Shown piece by piece: positions 43,189 to 55,031 of a DNA stretch of 64,000 bases (its first letter is position 1; each line of letters starts with the position of its first letter). The position numbers and the translations under genes are program-made. A model generated the notes under the pieces. It saw only the letters and a list, made by a program, of their open reading frames with translations. It ran no database searches and was not told the origin of the DNA. The stretch is from Pseudomonas sp. UBA5706 (GTDB lineage Bacteria; Pseudomonadota; Gammaproteobacteria; Pseudomonadales; Pseudomonadaceae): NCBI RefSeq assembly GCF_002419965.1, contig NZ_DIHC01000031.1, positions 62,001 to 126,000 of the forward strand, read 5' to 3'.

Positions 43189-44418
43189 ATGCAGATTTAT
43201 AAAGTCGGCGGCGCGGTTCGCGATCGCCTGCTTGGCAAACCGGTCGCCGATACCGATTGGGTCGTCGTCGGCGCGACAACCGATGAAATGCTGATCAAGG
43301 GCTATCGTCCCGTGGGCACGGACTTCCCGGTGTTTCTGCACCCACTGACCGGCGAGGAATACGCCCTCGCTCGCACCGAACGCAAAACAGGGCGCGGTTA
43401 CGGCGGATTCGTGTTTCATGCCTCTGCGCAGGTGACCCTCGAAGAAGATCTGATCCGCCGCGATTTGACCATCAACGCCATTGCCGAGGACAAGGAAGGC
43501 CATCTGATCGACCCCTATCACGGTCAGCGCGACTTGCAGGAACGCGTTCTACGCCACGTTTCTCCGGCATTCGCGGAGGATCCGCTGCGGGTGCTGCGCG
43601 TTGCCCGATTTGCAGCCCGCTATGCAGCCGACGGTTTCACCATTGCGCCGGAAACATTGGTGCTGATGCGCCAACTCAGCGCATCGGGGGAACTGGAAGC
43701 CCTCACGCCGGAGCGCAGCTGGAAGGAAATTTCCCGCGCACTGATGGAGCGAGAACCACAAGTTTTCATTCAGGTGCTGCGCGAATGCGGCGCGCTCAAA
43801 GTGCTGATGCCGGAAGTCGACGCGCTGTTCGGCGTGCCACAGCCCGAAATTCATCACCCTGAAATCGACACCGGCCTGCATGTGCTCAGCGTTCTGCATC
43901 AATCCGCCGTGCACCATCAGCCGCTCAGCGTGCGCTGGGCCTGCCTGCTGCATGACCTGGGCAAAGGACTGACACCAGAAGAAGAATGGCCCAGGCATAT
44001 CGCCCATGAGCAAAAAGGCCTCAAAGCCATCAAGGCAGTGAGCCTGCGCTTCAAGGTACCCAGAGATTGCCAGGAACTGGCGCTGCTGGTCGGCCAGTAT
44101 CACACCCACGGACATCGCGCTCTGGAACTGCGACCTTCGACCTTACTCGACCTGCTACAAACCTTCGACGTGTACCGCCGCCCGCAGCGCTTCGAGGACT
44201 TTATACTGGCATGCGAAATGGACGCGCGAGGCCGCAAGGGGTTCGAGGATCGTAGTTATCCACAGGCCGAATACCTCAGGGGCGCAGCTGAAGTAGCCAC
44301 GCGGGTAGCCGTGCAGCCGCTGCTGGACAAGGGGTATCAGGGGCAGCAACTGGGCGAGGCACTAAAGCGTGAGCGGCTGGATACGCTGACGGTTTATAAG
44401 GCGTCTTATCAATTGTGA
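43189..44418 (+). CDS. cca: CCA-adding tRNA nucleotidyltransferase
   Basis: Adds or repairs the 3' CCA of tRNAs. ATG 43189 follows GGAGG at good spacing; an upstream in-frame ATG at 43132 has none. About 409 residues with the class II nucleotidyltransferase motifs KVGGAVRDRLLG and DTDWVVVGA, RRDLTINAIA and an HD domain (WACLLHDLGKG) with phosphatase activity in this clade. Confidence 0.95.
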   Translation: MQIYKVGGAVRDRLLGKPVADTDWVVVGATTDEMLIKGYRPVGTDFPVFLHPLTGEEYALARTERKTGRGYGGFVFHASAQVTLEEDLIRRDLTINAIAEDKEGHLIDPYHGQRDLQERVLRHVSPAFAEDPLRVLRVARFAARYAADGFTIAPETLVLMRQLSASGELEALTPERSWKEISRALMEREPQVFIQVLRECGALKVLMPEVDALFGVPQPEIHHPEIDTGLHVLSVLHQSAVHHQPLSVRWACLLHDLGKGLTPEEEWPRHIAHEQKGLKAIKAVSLRFKVPRDCQELALLVGQYHTHGHRALELRPSTLLDLLQTFDVYRRPQRFEDFILACEMDARGRKGFEDRSYPQAEYLRGAAEVATRVAVQPLLDKGYQGQQLGEALKRERLDTLTVYKASYQL

Positions 44419-44505
44419 TTGCAACACCAGCGCTATAGCGGCCCTTGCGGCAGTAGCGGCATGCGGCCTGTCATCGCCGGCAACCCGGGCCGTTATAGAG
44501 CGTTC

Positions 44506-45039
44506 CTACCTTAAGGGCTCAGCCAACATCGACGCCGGCGTCAACTGCTCCCCCCGCCACTCGAACCCGACCGGCCACAAACGCTGGTCGATTTGCGCGC
44601 TTTCCCACAAGTGAGCAAACGTGACGCCTGCACCAGGATGAGTCTTTTGCGGAGCAAGGAGAGACAATGGCCACAGCACGAACGCATTCTTCAAGATCTC
44701 CGCGCGCGGCAGGATAAGTCCATCGAAGTTGCCCACCTGATCGCCATACAGCAACACATCGATATCCAGCGGCAAGCCCTTGCGTTCCGGCGCGTAGCGA
44801 CCATTATCGGCTTCGATGAATTTCAGGCGGCGGTCGAGCTCGATCAACGGCAGGTCGGTCAGAGCCGATACCACCAGATTGATAAACGGCCCGCTTTTGA
44901 TCCCCACCGGATGACTCTCGAACACAGGCGAGCAGGACATATCGGTCAGGAAACCGGCCAGGGCGTCGAGCCCGGCACACAGGTGCAGATGCCGGTCGAC
45001 ATTGCTTCCCAGGCCCAGGAAAATCCGTGTCAGCGACAT
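44506..45039 (-). CDS. folK: 2-amino-4-hydroxy-6-hydroxymethyldihydropteridine pyrophosphokinase FolK
   Basis: Transfers pyrophosphate to 6-hydroxymethyl-dihydropterin in folate synthesis. 177 residues with FLGLGSNVDRH at the N-terminus and the FolK signature RKGLPLDIDVLLYGD. Overlaps the end of folB by ten bases and is cotranscribed with it. Confidence 0.93.
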   Translation of the reverse strand: MSLTRIFLGLGSNVDRHLHLCAGLDALAGFLTDMSCSPVFESHPVGIKSGPFINLVVSALTDLPLIELDRRLKFIEADNGRYAPERKGLPLDIDVLLYGDQVGNFDGLILPRAEILKNAFVLWPLSLLAPQKTHPGAGVTFAHLWESAQIDQRLWPVGFEWRGEQLTPASMLAEPLR

Positions 45040-45383
45040 CCGCGCTCGATCTCCACGCCCACGCCCTTGGCTGCTGGCACGGCCCCGGGCTTGGTCAGTT
45101 TCAGGTGCAGCCAGGGGATGTTGAATTCGCTCATCAACACATCGGTCAGGCGCTCGGCAAAAGTCTCGACCAACTGGAATTGCGACTCCTGGGCAAACGC
45201 CTGAATGCGCGCAGAAACGCTGGCATAGTCAAGTGCCTTGCTCAGGTCATCGCCCGCCGCTGCGGGCCGGATGTCCCACGCAAAACTCAGGTCCAAACGC
45301 AGGCACTGTCGGATGCCACGCTCCCAGTCGTAGGCACCGATCACCGTATCGACCTCCAGACCCTCAATGAAAACTCTGTCCAA
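45030..45383 (-). CDS. folB: Dihydroneopterin aldolase FolB
   Basis: Converts dihydroneopterin to hydroxymethyl-dihydropterin, the FolK substrate. I place the start at TTG 45383 (MDRVFIEGLEVDTVIGAYDW), because GGAGAG lies six bases before it; a longer frame to 45407 has no ribosome site. About 117 residues, normal for the family, with LDYASVSARIQAF and FQLVETFAERL. Confidence 0.92.
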   Translation of the reverse strand: MDRVFIEGLEVDTVIGAYDWERGIRQCLRLDLSFAWDIRPAAAGDDLSKALDYASVSARIQAFAQESQFQLVETFAERLTDVLMSEFNIPWLHLKLTKPGAVPAAKGVGVEIERGCR

Positions 45384-45457
45384 GCCTTTCTCTCCACTGC
45401 ACGACAAGGGCGCGATGCGCCGTTAGAATCAGGGCATCCCCGCCCGGAATGGTTAGC

Positions 45458-46027
45458 ATGTTTTGGTTACTGGCGATCCTCGCCTACCTGCTCGGCTCAC
45501 TGTCCTTCGCCATCCTGCTCAGCCGCCTTACCGGCAATCCAGATCCGCGCGCCAGTGGTTCGGGCAACGCCGGCGCCACCAACATGCTGCGCCTTGCGGG
45601 CAAAAAGCTCGCCATCCTGACCCTGATCGGCGACGTCTGCAAAGGATTGGCCCCGGTGCTGATCGCTGCAGCAGCGGGGCTTGATCCCAGGCAACAGGCC
45701 TGGATCGGGCTTTGCGCAGTGCTGGGCCACCTGTTTCCGCTGTACTTCCGCTTCCGAGGCGGCAAGGGCGTGGCGACTGCGGCGGGCATGCTGCTGGGCC
45801 TGTATGCGCCCGCCGCCCTGCTGGCGATCGTCGCCTGGCTGCTGATCTTTTACCTCACTCGCACCAGCTCACTGGCTTCGTTGATCGCCACGCCCCTGAC
45901 TCTGCCGCTGCTCGCCTGGCAGCAGCCTCATGCGCTGTTACCCATGAGTCTGCTGAGCCTGCTCATCGTCTGGCGCCACCGCGGCAATCTACGCGACCTG
46001 CTTGCCGGGCGCGAACGGCATTTCTGA
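45458..46027 (+). CDS. plsY: Glycerol-3-phosphate acyltransferase PlsY
   Basis: Inner-membrane acyltransferase that uses acyl-phosphate to make lysophosphatidic acid. 189 residues with about five membrane segments and the three motifs SGNAGATNMLR, GHLFPLYFRFRGGKGVATA and the C-terminal IVWRHRGNLRDLLAG. ATG 45458 is chosen over 45449 because it begins MFWLLAILAYLLGS, the usual N-terminus. Divergent from folB. Confidence 0.94.
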   Translation: MFWLLAILAYLLGSLSFAILLSRLTGNPDPRASGSGNAGATNMLRLAGKKLAILTLIGDVCKGLAPVLIAAAAGLDPRQQAWIGLCAVLGHLFPLYFRFRGGKGVATAAGMLLGLYAPAALLAIVAWLLIFYLTRTSSLASLIATPLTLPLLAWQQPHALLPMSLLSLLIVWRHRGNLRDLLAGRERHF

Positions 46028-46039
46028 ATGCAAAAGATG

Positions 46040-46064
46040 AAAAAGGCTCATTCGAGCCTTTTTT
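46040..46064. terminator. Bidirectional terminator between plsY and tsaD
   Basis: AAAAAGGCTC-ATTC-GAGCCTTTTTT is a perfect stem with an A-run before and a T-run after, so it can stop transcription of both convergent genes. Confidence 0.88.
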
Positions 46065-46082
46065 CCACCACACTGTTATTCA

Positions 46083-47108
46083 TCAAAGACCCGGCAACTG
46101 CTCCATTGGCCAGCGAGCCTGGACGCTGATACTCAGGCTTTCCTTTTGCCCCGCCTGTAAACGCTGACACCCGGCAAAAGCGATCATCGCGCCATTGTCA
46201 GTGCAGAATTCAGGGCGCGCGTAATACACATTGCCACCCAGCCCGCCGAGCATCTGCTCCAAAGACAGACGCAAGGCCTTGTTCGCGCTCACGCCACCGG
46301 CGATCACCAGACGCTTGAGCCCGGCTTGCTTAAGGGCGCGTTTGCACTTGATGGTCAGAGTCTCCACCACCGCCTGCTGGAAGGCCAGTGCAATGTCGCA
46401 ACGGGTTTGCTCGCCGTCGTCTCCAGCGCTTTGGCACTGTTGCCAGGTGTTGAGAGCAAAGGTTTTCAGGCCGCTGAAGCTAAAATCAAGACCTGGACGG
46501 TCGGTCATCGGCCGCGGAAAAGTGAAGCGACCCGGCTCTCCGCTCATCGCAAGGCGAGAAATTTCCGGACCGCCAGGATAATTCAGGCCCATCATTTTCG
46601 CAGTTTTATCGAATGCCTCACCAGCAGCGTCGTCCAAGGTCTCGCCCAAAAGCTCATAAAGGCCAATGCCATCGACACGAACCAGTTGCGTATGCCCCCC
46701 CGAGACCAATAAAGCGACGAACGGGAACACGGGCGGATGTTCTTCCAGCATGGGGGCCAGCAGATGGCCTTCCATGTGGTGCACTCCCAGCGCCGGAATG
46801 TCCCACGCAAAGGCCAGCGCCTGGGCACAGGAAGCCCCGACCAGCAGCGCGCCGACCAGGCCAGGGCCTGCGGTGTAAGCGATGGCATCGATCTCTGTGG
46901 CCGCACAGTCTGCCTCGGCCAACACCTGACGAATCAAGGGCAGCATGCGTTTTACGTGGTCGCGTGATGCCAGTTCAGGAACCACGCCGCCGTAGACCCG
47001 ATGCAGGTCGATCTGGCTGAATAATGCATCGGCGAGCAGCCCGCGCTCGCTGTCATAGAGCGCAACGCCGGTCTCGTCGCAGGAAGTTTCCAATCCCAGT
47101 ACTAACAT
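46083..47108 (-). CDS. tsaD: tRNA threonylcarbamoyltransferase subunit TsaD
   Basis: Catalytic subunit for N6-threonylcarbamoyladenosine at position 37 of ANN-decoding tRNAs. ATG 47108 (MLVLGLETSCDETGVALYD) is the family start; a longer frame to 47147 is not supported. 341 residues with the metal site HHMEGHLLAPML, LVSGGHTQLV and GGVSANKALR. Divergent from rpsU, a conserved order. Confidence 0.95.
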   Translation of the reverse strand: MLVLGLETSCDETGVALYDSERGLLADALFSQIDLHRVYGGVVPELASRDHVKRMLPLIRQVLAEADCAATEIDAIAYTAGPGLVGALLVGASCAQALAFAWDIPALGVHHMEGHLLAPMLEEHPPVFPFVALLVSGGHTQLVRVDGIGLYELLGETLDDAAGEAFDKTAKMMGLNYPGGPEISRLAMSGEPGRFTFPRPMTDRPGLDFSFSGLKTFALNTWQQCQSAGDDGEQTRCDIALAFQQAVVETLTIKCKRALKQAGLKRLVIAGGVSANKALRLSLEQMLGGLGGNVYYARPEFCTDNGAMIAFAGCQRLQAGQKESLSISVQARWPMEQLPGL

Positions 47109-47194
47109 GGGGTACGCCTTGTAGAGGCTGAATTCGAAGGCGCGCATAATAGTCGCCGCTCATGGCTGCGACCAGCAGTTTTCGATCAGGGGCT

Positions 47195-47223
47195 TTGCAT
47201 TCCTCGCGCCGAGGGGTTAACAT
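47195..47223 (+). promoter_or_regulatory. Sigma-70 promoter of rpsU-dnaG-rpoD
   Basis: TTGCAT at 47195-47200 and TAACAT at 47218-47223 are separated by 17 bases, a good housekeeping spacing, about 80 bases before the rpsU ATG. Confidence 0.6.
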
Positions 47224-47303
47224 CCGCAACCCTTAAAACCGGCGTACTCAGTGCAAGTGTTGTGCGAGGCGTCGACCCCGGTAATGAATGAAGGTAGCTC
47301 TGG

Positions 47304-47519
47304 ATGCCAGCCGTCAAAGTTAAAGAGAATGAACCCTTCGACGTAGCTCTGCGTCGTTTCAAGCGCTCCTGCGAGAAAGCCGGCACTCTGGCCGAAGTTC
47401 GTAGCCGCGAATTTTACGAGAAGCCAACTTCCAAGCGTAAGCGTATGGCAGCTGCTGCTGTTAAGCGTCACGCCAAGAAAGTTCAGCGCGAACAGCGCCG
47501 CGCCGTTCGCCTGTATTAA
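47304..47519 (+). CDS. rpsU: 30S ribosomal protein S21
   Basis: A 71-residue basic ribosomal protein needed for translation initiation. The sequence PAVKVKENEPFDVALRRFKR and the Lys/Arg-rich tail (KVQREQRRAVRLY) are typical. First gene of the macromolecular synthesis operon. Confidence 0.97.
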   Translation: MPAVKVKENEPFDVALRRFKRSCEKAGTLAEVRSREFYEKPTSKRKRMAAAAVKRHAKKVQREQRRAVRLY

Positions 47520-47548
47520 TACAGACGTTCATCGCAAGCTTCTGCCTT

Positions 47549-47568
47549 GCCCGGCCTCAAAGCCGGGC
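47549..47568 (+). terminator. Hairpin after rpsU, partial terminator
   Basis: GCCCGGC-CTCAAA-GCCGGGC forms a seven-pair stem with no immediate T-run (a short one comes about 15 bases later). In this operon a partial terminator between rpsU and dnaG is known from other bacteria and would lower dnaG expression. Confidence 0.55.
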
Positions 47569-47765
47569 TGTCGGCAGTTACAGTTTTAGCTTCACGCAGC
47601 ACAGACAGTGGCGGTCTACATCGCTTTCGCGGTCAAGACGTAGCCTGTCGCACTCTTCCAGCCTGATTCAGGCAGCGTTGACCCGTCTACACTGACCAAG
47701 CAACCGTCGTTACGCTTTGGATTCGCCACGATCTTTCTGGCGGGGCGCCTGATGATGAGAACGCC

Positions 47766-49736
47766 ATGGCCGGACTGATTCCCCAAGGTTTTATTGACGA
47801 CCTCCTGAACCGCACCGACATCGTCGATGTTGTCAGCTCTCGCGTTCAATTAAAGAAAACCGGCAAGAATTTCAGTGCCTGCTGTCCTTTCCACAAGGAA
47901 AAGACACCCTCGTTCAGCGTCAGCCCTGACAAGCAGTTCTACTACTGTTTTGGCTGTGGCGCAGGTGGCAATGCCCTTGGCTTCATCATGGACCACGACA
48001 ACCTGGATTTCCCCCAGGCAGTCGAGGAACTGGCCAAAGCCGCTGGTATGGAAGTACCCCGCGAACAGGGCGTCAGAGGCCAAAAGCCCAGACAGCCTAC
48101 TGATTCGCCGCTTTACCCGCTATTGACTGCTGCCGCCGACTTTTATCGTGCCGCACTGAAAAGTCACCCGACACGCAAATCCGCAGTGGACTACCTGAAA
48201 GGCCGTGGCCTCTCGGGCGAAATTGCCCGCGATTTCGGGCTGGGGTTCGCCCCGCCCGGCTGGGACAATCTGTACAAGCATTTGAGCAGCGACACTCTTC
48301 AGCAAAAGGCCATGATCGATGCCGGCCTGCTGATCGAGAATGCCGAAACCGGCAAGCGTTACGACCGCTTTCGTGACCGAGTGATGTTTCCCATTCGCGA
48401 CAGTCGGGGTCGGGTCATTGCCTTTGGCGGTCGCGTACTGGGTGACGACAAACCGAAGTACCTGAACTCGCCCGAGACGCCGGTATTTCACAAGGGCCAG
48501 GAGCTGTACGGCCTGTTCGAGGCGCGCAAATACAATCGCAACCTTGACGAAATCATCGTTGTCGAAGGTTACATGGACGTCATTGCGCTGGCGCAGCAAG
48601 GCTTGCGCAACGCTGTCGCAACACTGGGCACCGCAACCAGCGAAGAGCACCTAAAAAGGCTGTTTCGCGTGGTGCCAAACGTCCTGTTCTGCTTCGACGG
48701 AGACCAGGCCGGTCGCAATGCCGCATGGCGAGCGCTGGAGGCAACGCTTTCAAGCCTTCAGGACGGTCGCCGCGCACGCTTTCTGTTTTTACCCGAAGGT
48801 GAAGACCCGGACACGCTGGTGCGGGCAGAGGGCACCGACGCATTCAAGGCAAGGATCAACCAGCACGCACAGCCGCTGGCCGACTATTTTTTCGAACAGC
48901 TGACCAAAGAAGCAGACCCTCGCTCGCTGGAAGGCAAAGCGCACATGGTTACTCTGGCGGCGCCGCTGATCGAAAAAGTTCCGGGGGCCAATCTGCGCGA
49001 ACTGATGCGCCGTCGGCTCAAGGAGATCACTGGACTTGACACTGCGGCGGTGAATCAACTGGTGCAGGCCGCGCCACCCGAAGCGCAGCCGGCCTACGAC
49101 CCAGGCTTTGATTACGATTCGGTGCCTGATTACGGCAACTATGCGCCTCAGGATACCTACGAACCACAGCAGGCCTGGGCGCCGAACACGTCAGGGGGGC
49201 AACAGAAGAAGTGGGAAAAGAAACCATGGGAAAAAGGCAAGAAGTGGGACAAAAACGGGAAACGACCGGATTTCGAACCACGTGCCCCGCGAACGCCGGC
49301 AACCGTCGAACCTCCGACCCTGACAGCACTCAGGACACTGCTTCATCATCCTGATCTGTCACAGAAGGTCGAAGACACTAGCCACTTCGCCGCTGAAGAC
49401 AACGTTTACTCGCAATTGCTAGTGGCGTTGCTTGAGGCACTGCAGAAAAACCCGAAACTGCGATCGCTTCAGTTGATCGCTCGCTGGCACGGGACCGATC
49501 AGGGACGATTATTAAGGCAACTGGCGGAAAAGGAGTGGCTGATCTCGGCCGATAACCTTGAACAACAGTTTTTCGACACTATAACTAGCTTGTCCGCCCG
49601 CCAACGCGAGCGAAGCCTGGATCAATTGATCAGGAAGGAACGACAGACCGGGCTGAGCGCTGAGGAAAAAGTTCAGCTGCTCAACCTGTTAAATCGCAAA
49701 GTTCCTGCACAAACCCCGACCTCGACTGGCGCGTGA
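47766..49736 (+). CDS. dnaG: DNA primase DnaG
   Basis: Makes RNA primers at the replication fork. 656 residues: CHC2 zinc finger (CCPFHKEKTPSFSVSPDKQF with FGCGAGG), catalytic core with TOPRIM motifs (IVVEGYMDVIALAQQG, CFDGDQAGR), a variable linker rich in Lys/Trp/Gln (QQKKWEKKPWEKGKKWDKNG) and a C-terminal DnaB-binding helical domain. Intergenic gap to rpsU is 246 bases. Confidence 0.96.
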   Translation: MAGLIPQGFIDDLLNRTDIVDVVSSRVQLKKTGKNFSACCPFHKEKTPSFSVSPDKQFYYCFGCGAGGNALGFIMDHDNLDFPQAVEELAKAAGMEVPREQGVRGQKPRQPTDSPLYPLLTAAADFYRAALKSHPTRKSAVDYLKGRGLSGEIARDFGLGFAPPGWDNLYKHLSSDTLQQKAMIDAGLLIENAETGKRYDRFRDRVMFPIRDSRGRVIAFGGRVLGDDKPKYLNSPETPVFHKGQELYGLFEARKYNRNLDEIIVVEGYMDVIALAQQGLRNAVATLGTATSEEHLKRLFRVVPNVLFCFDGDQAGRNAAWRALEATLSSLQDGRRARFLFLPEGEDPDTLVRAEGTDAFKARINQHAQPLADYFFEQLTKEADPRSLEGKAHMVTLAAPLIEKVPGANLRELMRRRLKEITGLDTAAVNQLVQAAPPEAQPAYDPGFDYDSVPDYGNYAPQDTYEPQQAWAPNTSGGQQKKWEKKPWEKGKKWDKNGKRPDFEPRAPRTPATVEPPTLTALRTLLHHPDLSQKVEDTSHFAAEDNVYSQLLVALLEALQKNPKLRSLQLIARWHGTDQGRLLRQLAEKEWLISADNLEQQFFDTITSLSARQRERSLDQLIRKERQTGLSAEEKVQLLNLLNRKVPAQTPTSTGA

Positions 49737-49750
49737 GGTCCGAGCTCGGG

Positions 49751-49756
49751 TATAAT
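49751..49756 (+). promoter_or_regulatory. -10 element of an internal promoter before rpoD
   Basis: A perfect TATAAT lies in the dnaG-rpoD gap, 48 bases before the rpoD ATG. No good -35 element is seen at the right spacing, so its activity is uncertain; internal rpoD promoters are common in this operon. Confidence 0.45.
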
Positions 49757-49803
49757 CCTCGGCTTGTTTTTTGCCCGCCAAGACCTTCAGTGGATAGGGT
49801 GTT

Positions 49804-51648
<1,845 letters not shown>

Positions 51649-51670
51649 GCCAATCGCGTATTAACAAAAG

Positions 51671-51694
51671 ACCCCAGCCATGCTGGGGTTTTTT
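51671..51694 (+). terminator. Rho-independent terminator of rpoD
   Basis: ACCCCAGC-CATG-type loop-GCTGGGGT: the stem ACCCCAGC/GCTGGGGT at 51671-51690 runs into a T-run ending at 51694. Textbook terminator. Confidence 0.9.
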
Positions 51695-51785
51695 GCGTTT
51701 CAAGGACATGTTTGGCATGTGTGCCACCGTCCGCGAGCACAGCTACACTCGACTCACTCCTAACGATGCAACTCATGAGGCTGCC

Positions 51786-54700
51786 ATGTTTCGGATGCCG
51801 GCCATTGCTCTGTTGTGCTTGATGGGGTCGACGACAGTCGACGCCCAGTCTCTTTCTCAAGGGACGGGTAACTGGGAACGCATGCACGCCCGATCGATGC
51901 ACGTTACGGATGTTGCATTGCTTAAGATCGAACCGCCAAACAGCATCAGCTACACAAGTGGCCTACGTCCGGGGACCGATGAGGGTTCGTATTCGACCGT
52001 TGCCTGCGCCGATCGACCCCAGGCAGAGTCCGTAAACCCGGCGCGGCAAAATCGCCGCTCCGAACCGGCCGCTCTCTGGCATGACTTCCTGCTATACGGG
52101 CTTCCAGGGCTCTTTCTGCTTTGCATGGTTCTGCTGATATTGGTACGGATCAATCGTCGCCTCAGCTCGGAAATCTCCCGTCGGGTGGCGCTGGAGCAAG
52201 AACTGCGCAGCAGCGAGTACCATTACCGGGGCATGATCGAAAGTCTCTCGGCCATCGCGTGGGAAGCCAACACTCACGACTATTCGTACAACTACGTCTC
52301 CCCGCACGCCGAAAACCTGCTCGGCTATCCGCTCCAGCAATGGCTCAAACCCGGTTTCTGGCGCGGCATCGTTGACCCTACGGATCTGGAGGCCACCGAA
52401 AGCTATCGCGACCAGCAAACCAAACTGCGTAACGACCACAGCGTAGATTACCGGGTCAACCATGCCGATGGCCGAACGTTATGGGTACGCGACATCGTTA
52501 CGTTAATCAGCTACGGCCACGAACCGGTGATGCGTGGAATCATGATCGACATTACCGAGGCCAAGCAAACCGAAGAGGCACTGCGCCAATCCGAAGAAAA
52601 ATTCGCGTCGGTATTCGCGCAATGCCCGGACATACTGGTCATCGCCAGGCTGTCCGATGGCTGTCTTCTGGAAGCGAACCAGGCATTCGTCGAGCAGATG
52701 GGAATAAACGTTCGCGACATCATAGGTCGCACCCCAAGTGAGCTGGATATCTGGGGCATCCCGGATGTCGGTCGCACCCTGTTGCAGCGCCTGCAAAAGG
52801 GCAGCATCCGCAATCTGGAAATGCCATTTCGCCGCAGTAACGGAAGAATTTTCACGGGCCTGTTATCCGCTGAGCCTTTCGAACTTGACTCAATCCCCGC
52901 AGTGGTAGTGGTGGTGCGCGACATCACGCCGCTCAAGCAAGCCCAGCAGCAGTTGCAGTTATCCGAAGAGAAATTCGCCAAGGCCTTCCACTCATCGCCC
53001 GATGGTCTGCTCATCTCACGGCAAAGCGACGGATTGCTGGTGGAAATCAACGATGGGTTCAGTCGCATCACCGGCTACCACAGTTCGCTATCGCTGGAGC
53101 GCACGACGCTCGATCTTGGGATATGGGTAGACCTGAACGAGCGCCGCCAACTGCTTGAGCAGTTGAACCGCGATGGCTTTGTCAAAGACTTCACCAGTCA
53201 CATACGACGCAGGGACGGCCAGATAAGGCTGTGCGAGATCTCATCACGTCCGCTGCCGATCGGCGATGAAGACTGCATGCTGACCATCGCCCGTGACATC
53301 ACCGACCGCCACCAGATGCAGGAAAAACTGCAACTGGCCGCGACCGTGTTTGAAAGCACGGCCGAAGGTGTACTGATCACCGACACACGACAGCGCATCA
53401 ACGCGGTCAATCGCGCTTTCAGTGAAATTACCGGCTACAGCGAGGACGAAGCCATCGGTGAAACGCCCCGTCTTCTGGCGTCCGGGCTGCACGACGGCGC
53501 CTTTTATGCAGCCATGTGGTATCAACTGACCGCCGAAGGCCATTGGCAGGGAGAAATCAGCAATCGGCGCAAGAATGGCGAGATCTATCCCAGTTGGCTG
53601 ACGATCAGCGCGGTGCGTAACCATGACCGGTTCATTACCCACTTTGTTGCCGTCTTTGCCGATATATCGAGCATCAAGCAGGCTCAGGCGCGGCTCGATT
53701 ATCAAGCGCACCACGACCCGCTGACAGGCCTGCCCAACCGCACGCTGTTCGAAAGCCGGTTGCACGCCGCCCTTGTTCACAGCACGGAGACCTATAGCCT
53801 CGGCGCGGTGCTGTTTCTCGATCTGGACCGCTTCAAGCACATCAACGACAGCCTCGGACACCCGGTCGGCGACCTGCTGCTCAAGGGCATCGCCCAGCGC
53901 CTGAAGGAAACCCTGCGCGACATCGACACAGTCGCCCGCCTGGGTGGCGATGAATTCATTATCCTGCTTCCCGGCCTGCAAACCGGGAGCGACGCCGAGA
54001 CGATCGCCACCAAGCTGCTGAACAGCTTCTCTGCTCCCTTCCAGGCAGGCGAGCATGAGTTCTTCATCAGTACCAGCATTGGCACTGCGCTGTTTCCTAC
54101 CGACGGAGCAGACGTCGCCACCCTCATCAAGAACGCTGATGCCGCGATGTATCGGTCCAAGGCCAAAGGGCGCAACCGTGTAGAAAGCTATACCCGCGAT
54201 CTGACCGCCCAGGCCAGCGAGCGAGTAGCGTTGGAACACGAACTGCGGCGTGCCATCGAACGCAATGAATTCACCCTTTCCTACCAACCCAAGATCAGTC
54301 TGCTGACACAGCATCTGGTCGGAGCCGAAGCGCTTATCCGCTGGACTCATCCAACTTTCGGGGAAGTCCCACCCGAGCGATTCATCCCTCTGGCAGAGGA
54401 AAATGGCATGATCCTGCAAATCGGCGAATGGGTACTTGAGAAAGCCTGCCAGCAACTCTACCAGTGGAACCAGGCCTGCGATCAGTTTGGCTCGCTTTCG
54501 GTAAACCTGGCAGGCGCCCAACTGCGCCAACCCAACCTGCTGAACCGCATCGAGCAGTTGCTCCACCAATACGACCTGGCGCCTGGCCGCCTGCAGCTGG
54601 AAATCACCGAAAACTTCATCATGTCCCAGACCGAAGAAGCGCTTTCCGTGCTGCACCGTCTCAAAACACTTGGCGTGCAGTTGGCCATCGACGACTTCGG

Positions 54701-55031
54701 TACCGGCTATTCATCGCTCAGCTATCTCAAGCGCCTGCCCCTGGACATCCTCAAGATTGACCAGTCATTCGTGCGCGGCTTGCCTGACGACCAGCACGAC
54801 GCCGCCATCGTGCGCGCCATTATCGCCCTTGGCCGCAGTATGCAATTGACCGTCATTGCAGAAGGCGTAGAAACCCTCGAACAACAGCAATTCCTCGCTG
54901 ATGAAGGCTGCGAACAGATCCAAGGCTACCTCGTCAGTCTCCCCCTACGCCCTGAAGAATTTTGCTCAAGGTTTCTTCGTATGGCTGTTTCAGACTTTTC
55001 GGATAGCACAGTGCGGAAACCGTCGTTATAA
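51786..55031 (+). CDS. Membrane PAS-GGDEF-EAL protein (cyclic-di-GMP turnover)
   Basis: A 1081-residue protein. ATG 51786 (MFRMPAIALLCLMGSTTVDAQ) gives a signal peptide; upstream in-frame starts to 51693 overlap the rpoD terminator. After a periplasmic stretch comes one membrane helix (LPGLFLLCMVLLILV), four PAS domains (about 160-640), a GGDEF domain with intact RLGGDEF and an EAL domain with EALIRW, DDFGTGYSSLSYLKRLP and LDILKIDQSFV. Intact motifs in both halves suggest that it can make or degrade c-di-GMP. Its stop overlaps the -10 of the tRNA gene. Confidence 0.93.
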   Translation: MFRMPAIALLCLMGSTTVDAQSLSQGTGNWERMHARSMHVTDVALLKIEPPNSISYTSGLRPGTDEGSYSTVACADRPQAESVNPARQNRRSEPAALWHDFLLYGLPGLFLLCMVLLILVRINRRLSSEISRRVALEQELRSSEYHYRGMIESLSAIAWEANTHDYSYNYVSPHAENLLGYPLQQWLKPGFWRGIVDPTDLEATESYRDQQTKLRNDHSVDYRVNHADGRTLWVRDIVTLISYGHEPVMRGIMIDITEAKQTEEALRQSEEKFASVFAQCPDILVIARLSDGCLLEANQAFVEQMGINVRDIIGRTPSELDIWGIPDVGRTLLQRLQKGSIRNLEMPFRRSNGRIFTGLLSAEPFELDSIPAVVVVVRDITPLKQAQQQLQLSEEKFAKAFHSSPDGLLISRQSDGLLVEINDGFSRITGYHSSLSLERTTLDLGIWVDLNERRQLLEQLNRDGFVKDFTSHIRRRDGQIRLCEISSRPLPIGDEDCMLTIARDITDRHQMQEKLQLAATVFESTAEGVLITDTRQRINAVNRAFSEITGYSEDEAIGETPRLLASGLHDGAFYAAMWYQLTAEGHWQGEISNRRKNGEIYPSWLTISAVRNHDRFITHFVAVFADISSIKQAQARLDYQAHHDPLTGLPNRTLFESRLHAALVHSTETYSLGAVLFLDLDRFKHINDSLGHPVGDLLLKGIAQRLKETLRDIDTVARLGGDEFIILLPGLQTGSDAETIATKLLNSFSAPFQAGEHEFFISTSIGTALFPTDGADVATLIKNADAAMYRSKAKGRNRVESYTRDLTAQASERVALEHELRRAIERNEFTLSYQPKISLLTQHLVGAEALIRWTHPTFGEVPPERFIPLAEENGMILQIGEWVLEKACQQLYQWNQACDQFGSLSVNLAGAQLRQPNLLNRIEQLLHQYDLAPGRLQLEITENFIMSQTEEALSVLHRLKTLGVQLAIDDFGTGYSSLSYLKRLPLDILKIDQSFVRGLPDDQHDAAIVRAIIALGRSMQLTVIAEGVETLEQQQFLADEGCEQIQGYLVSLPLRPEEFCSRFLRMAVSDFSDSTVRKPSL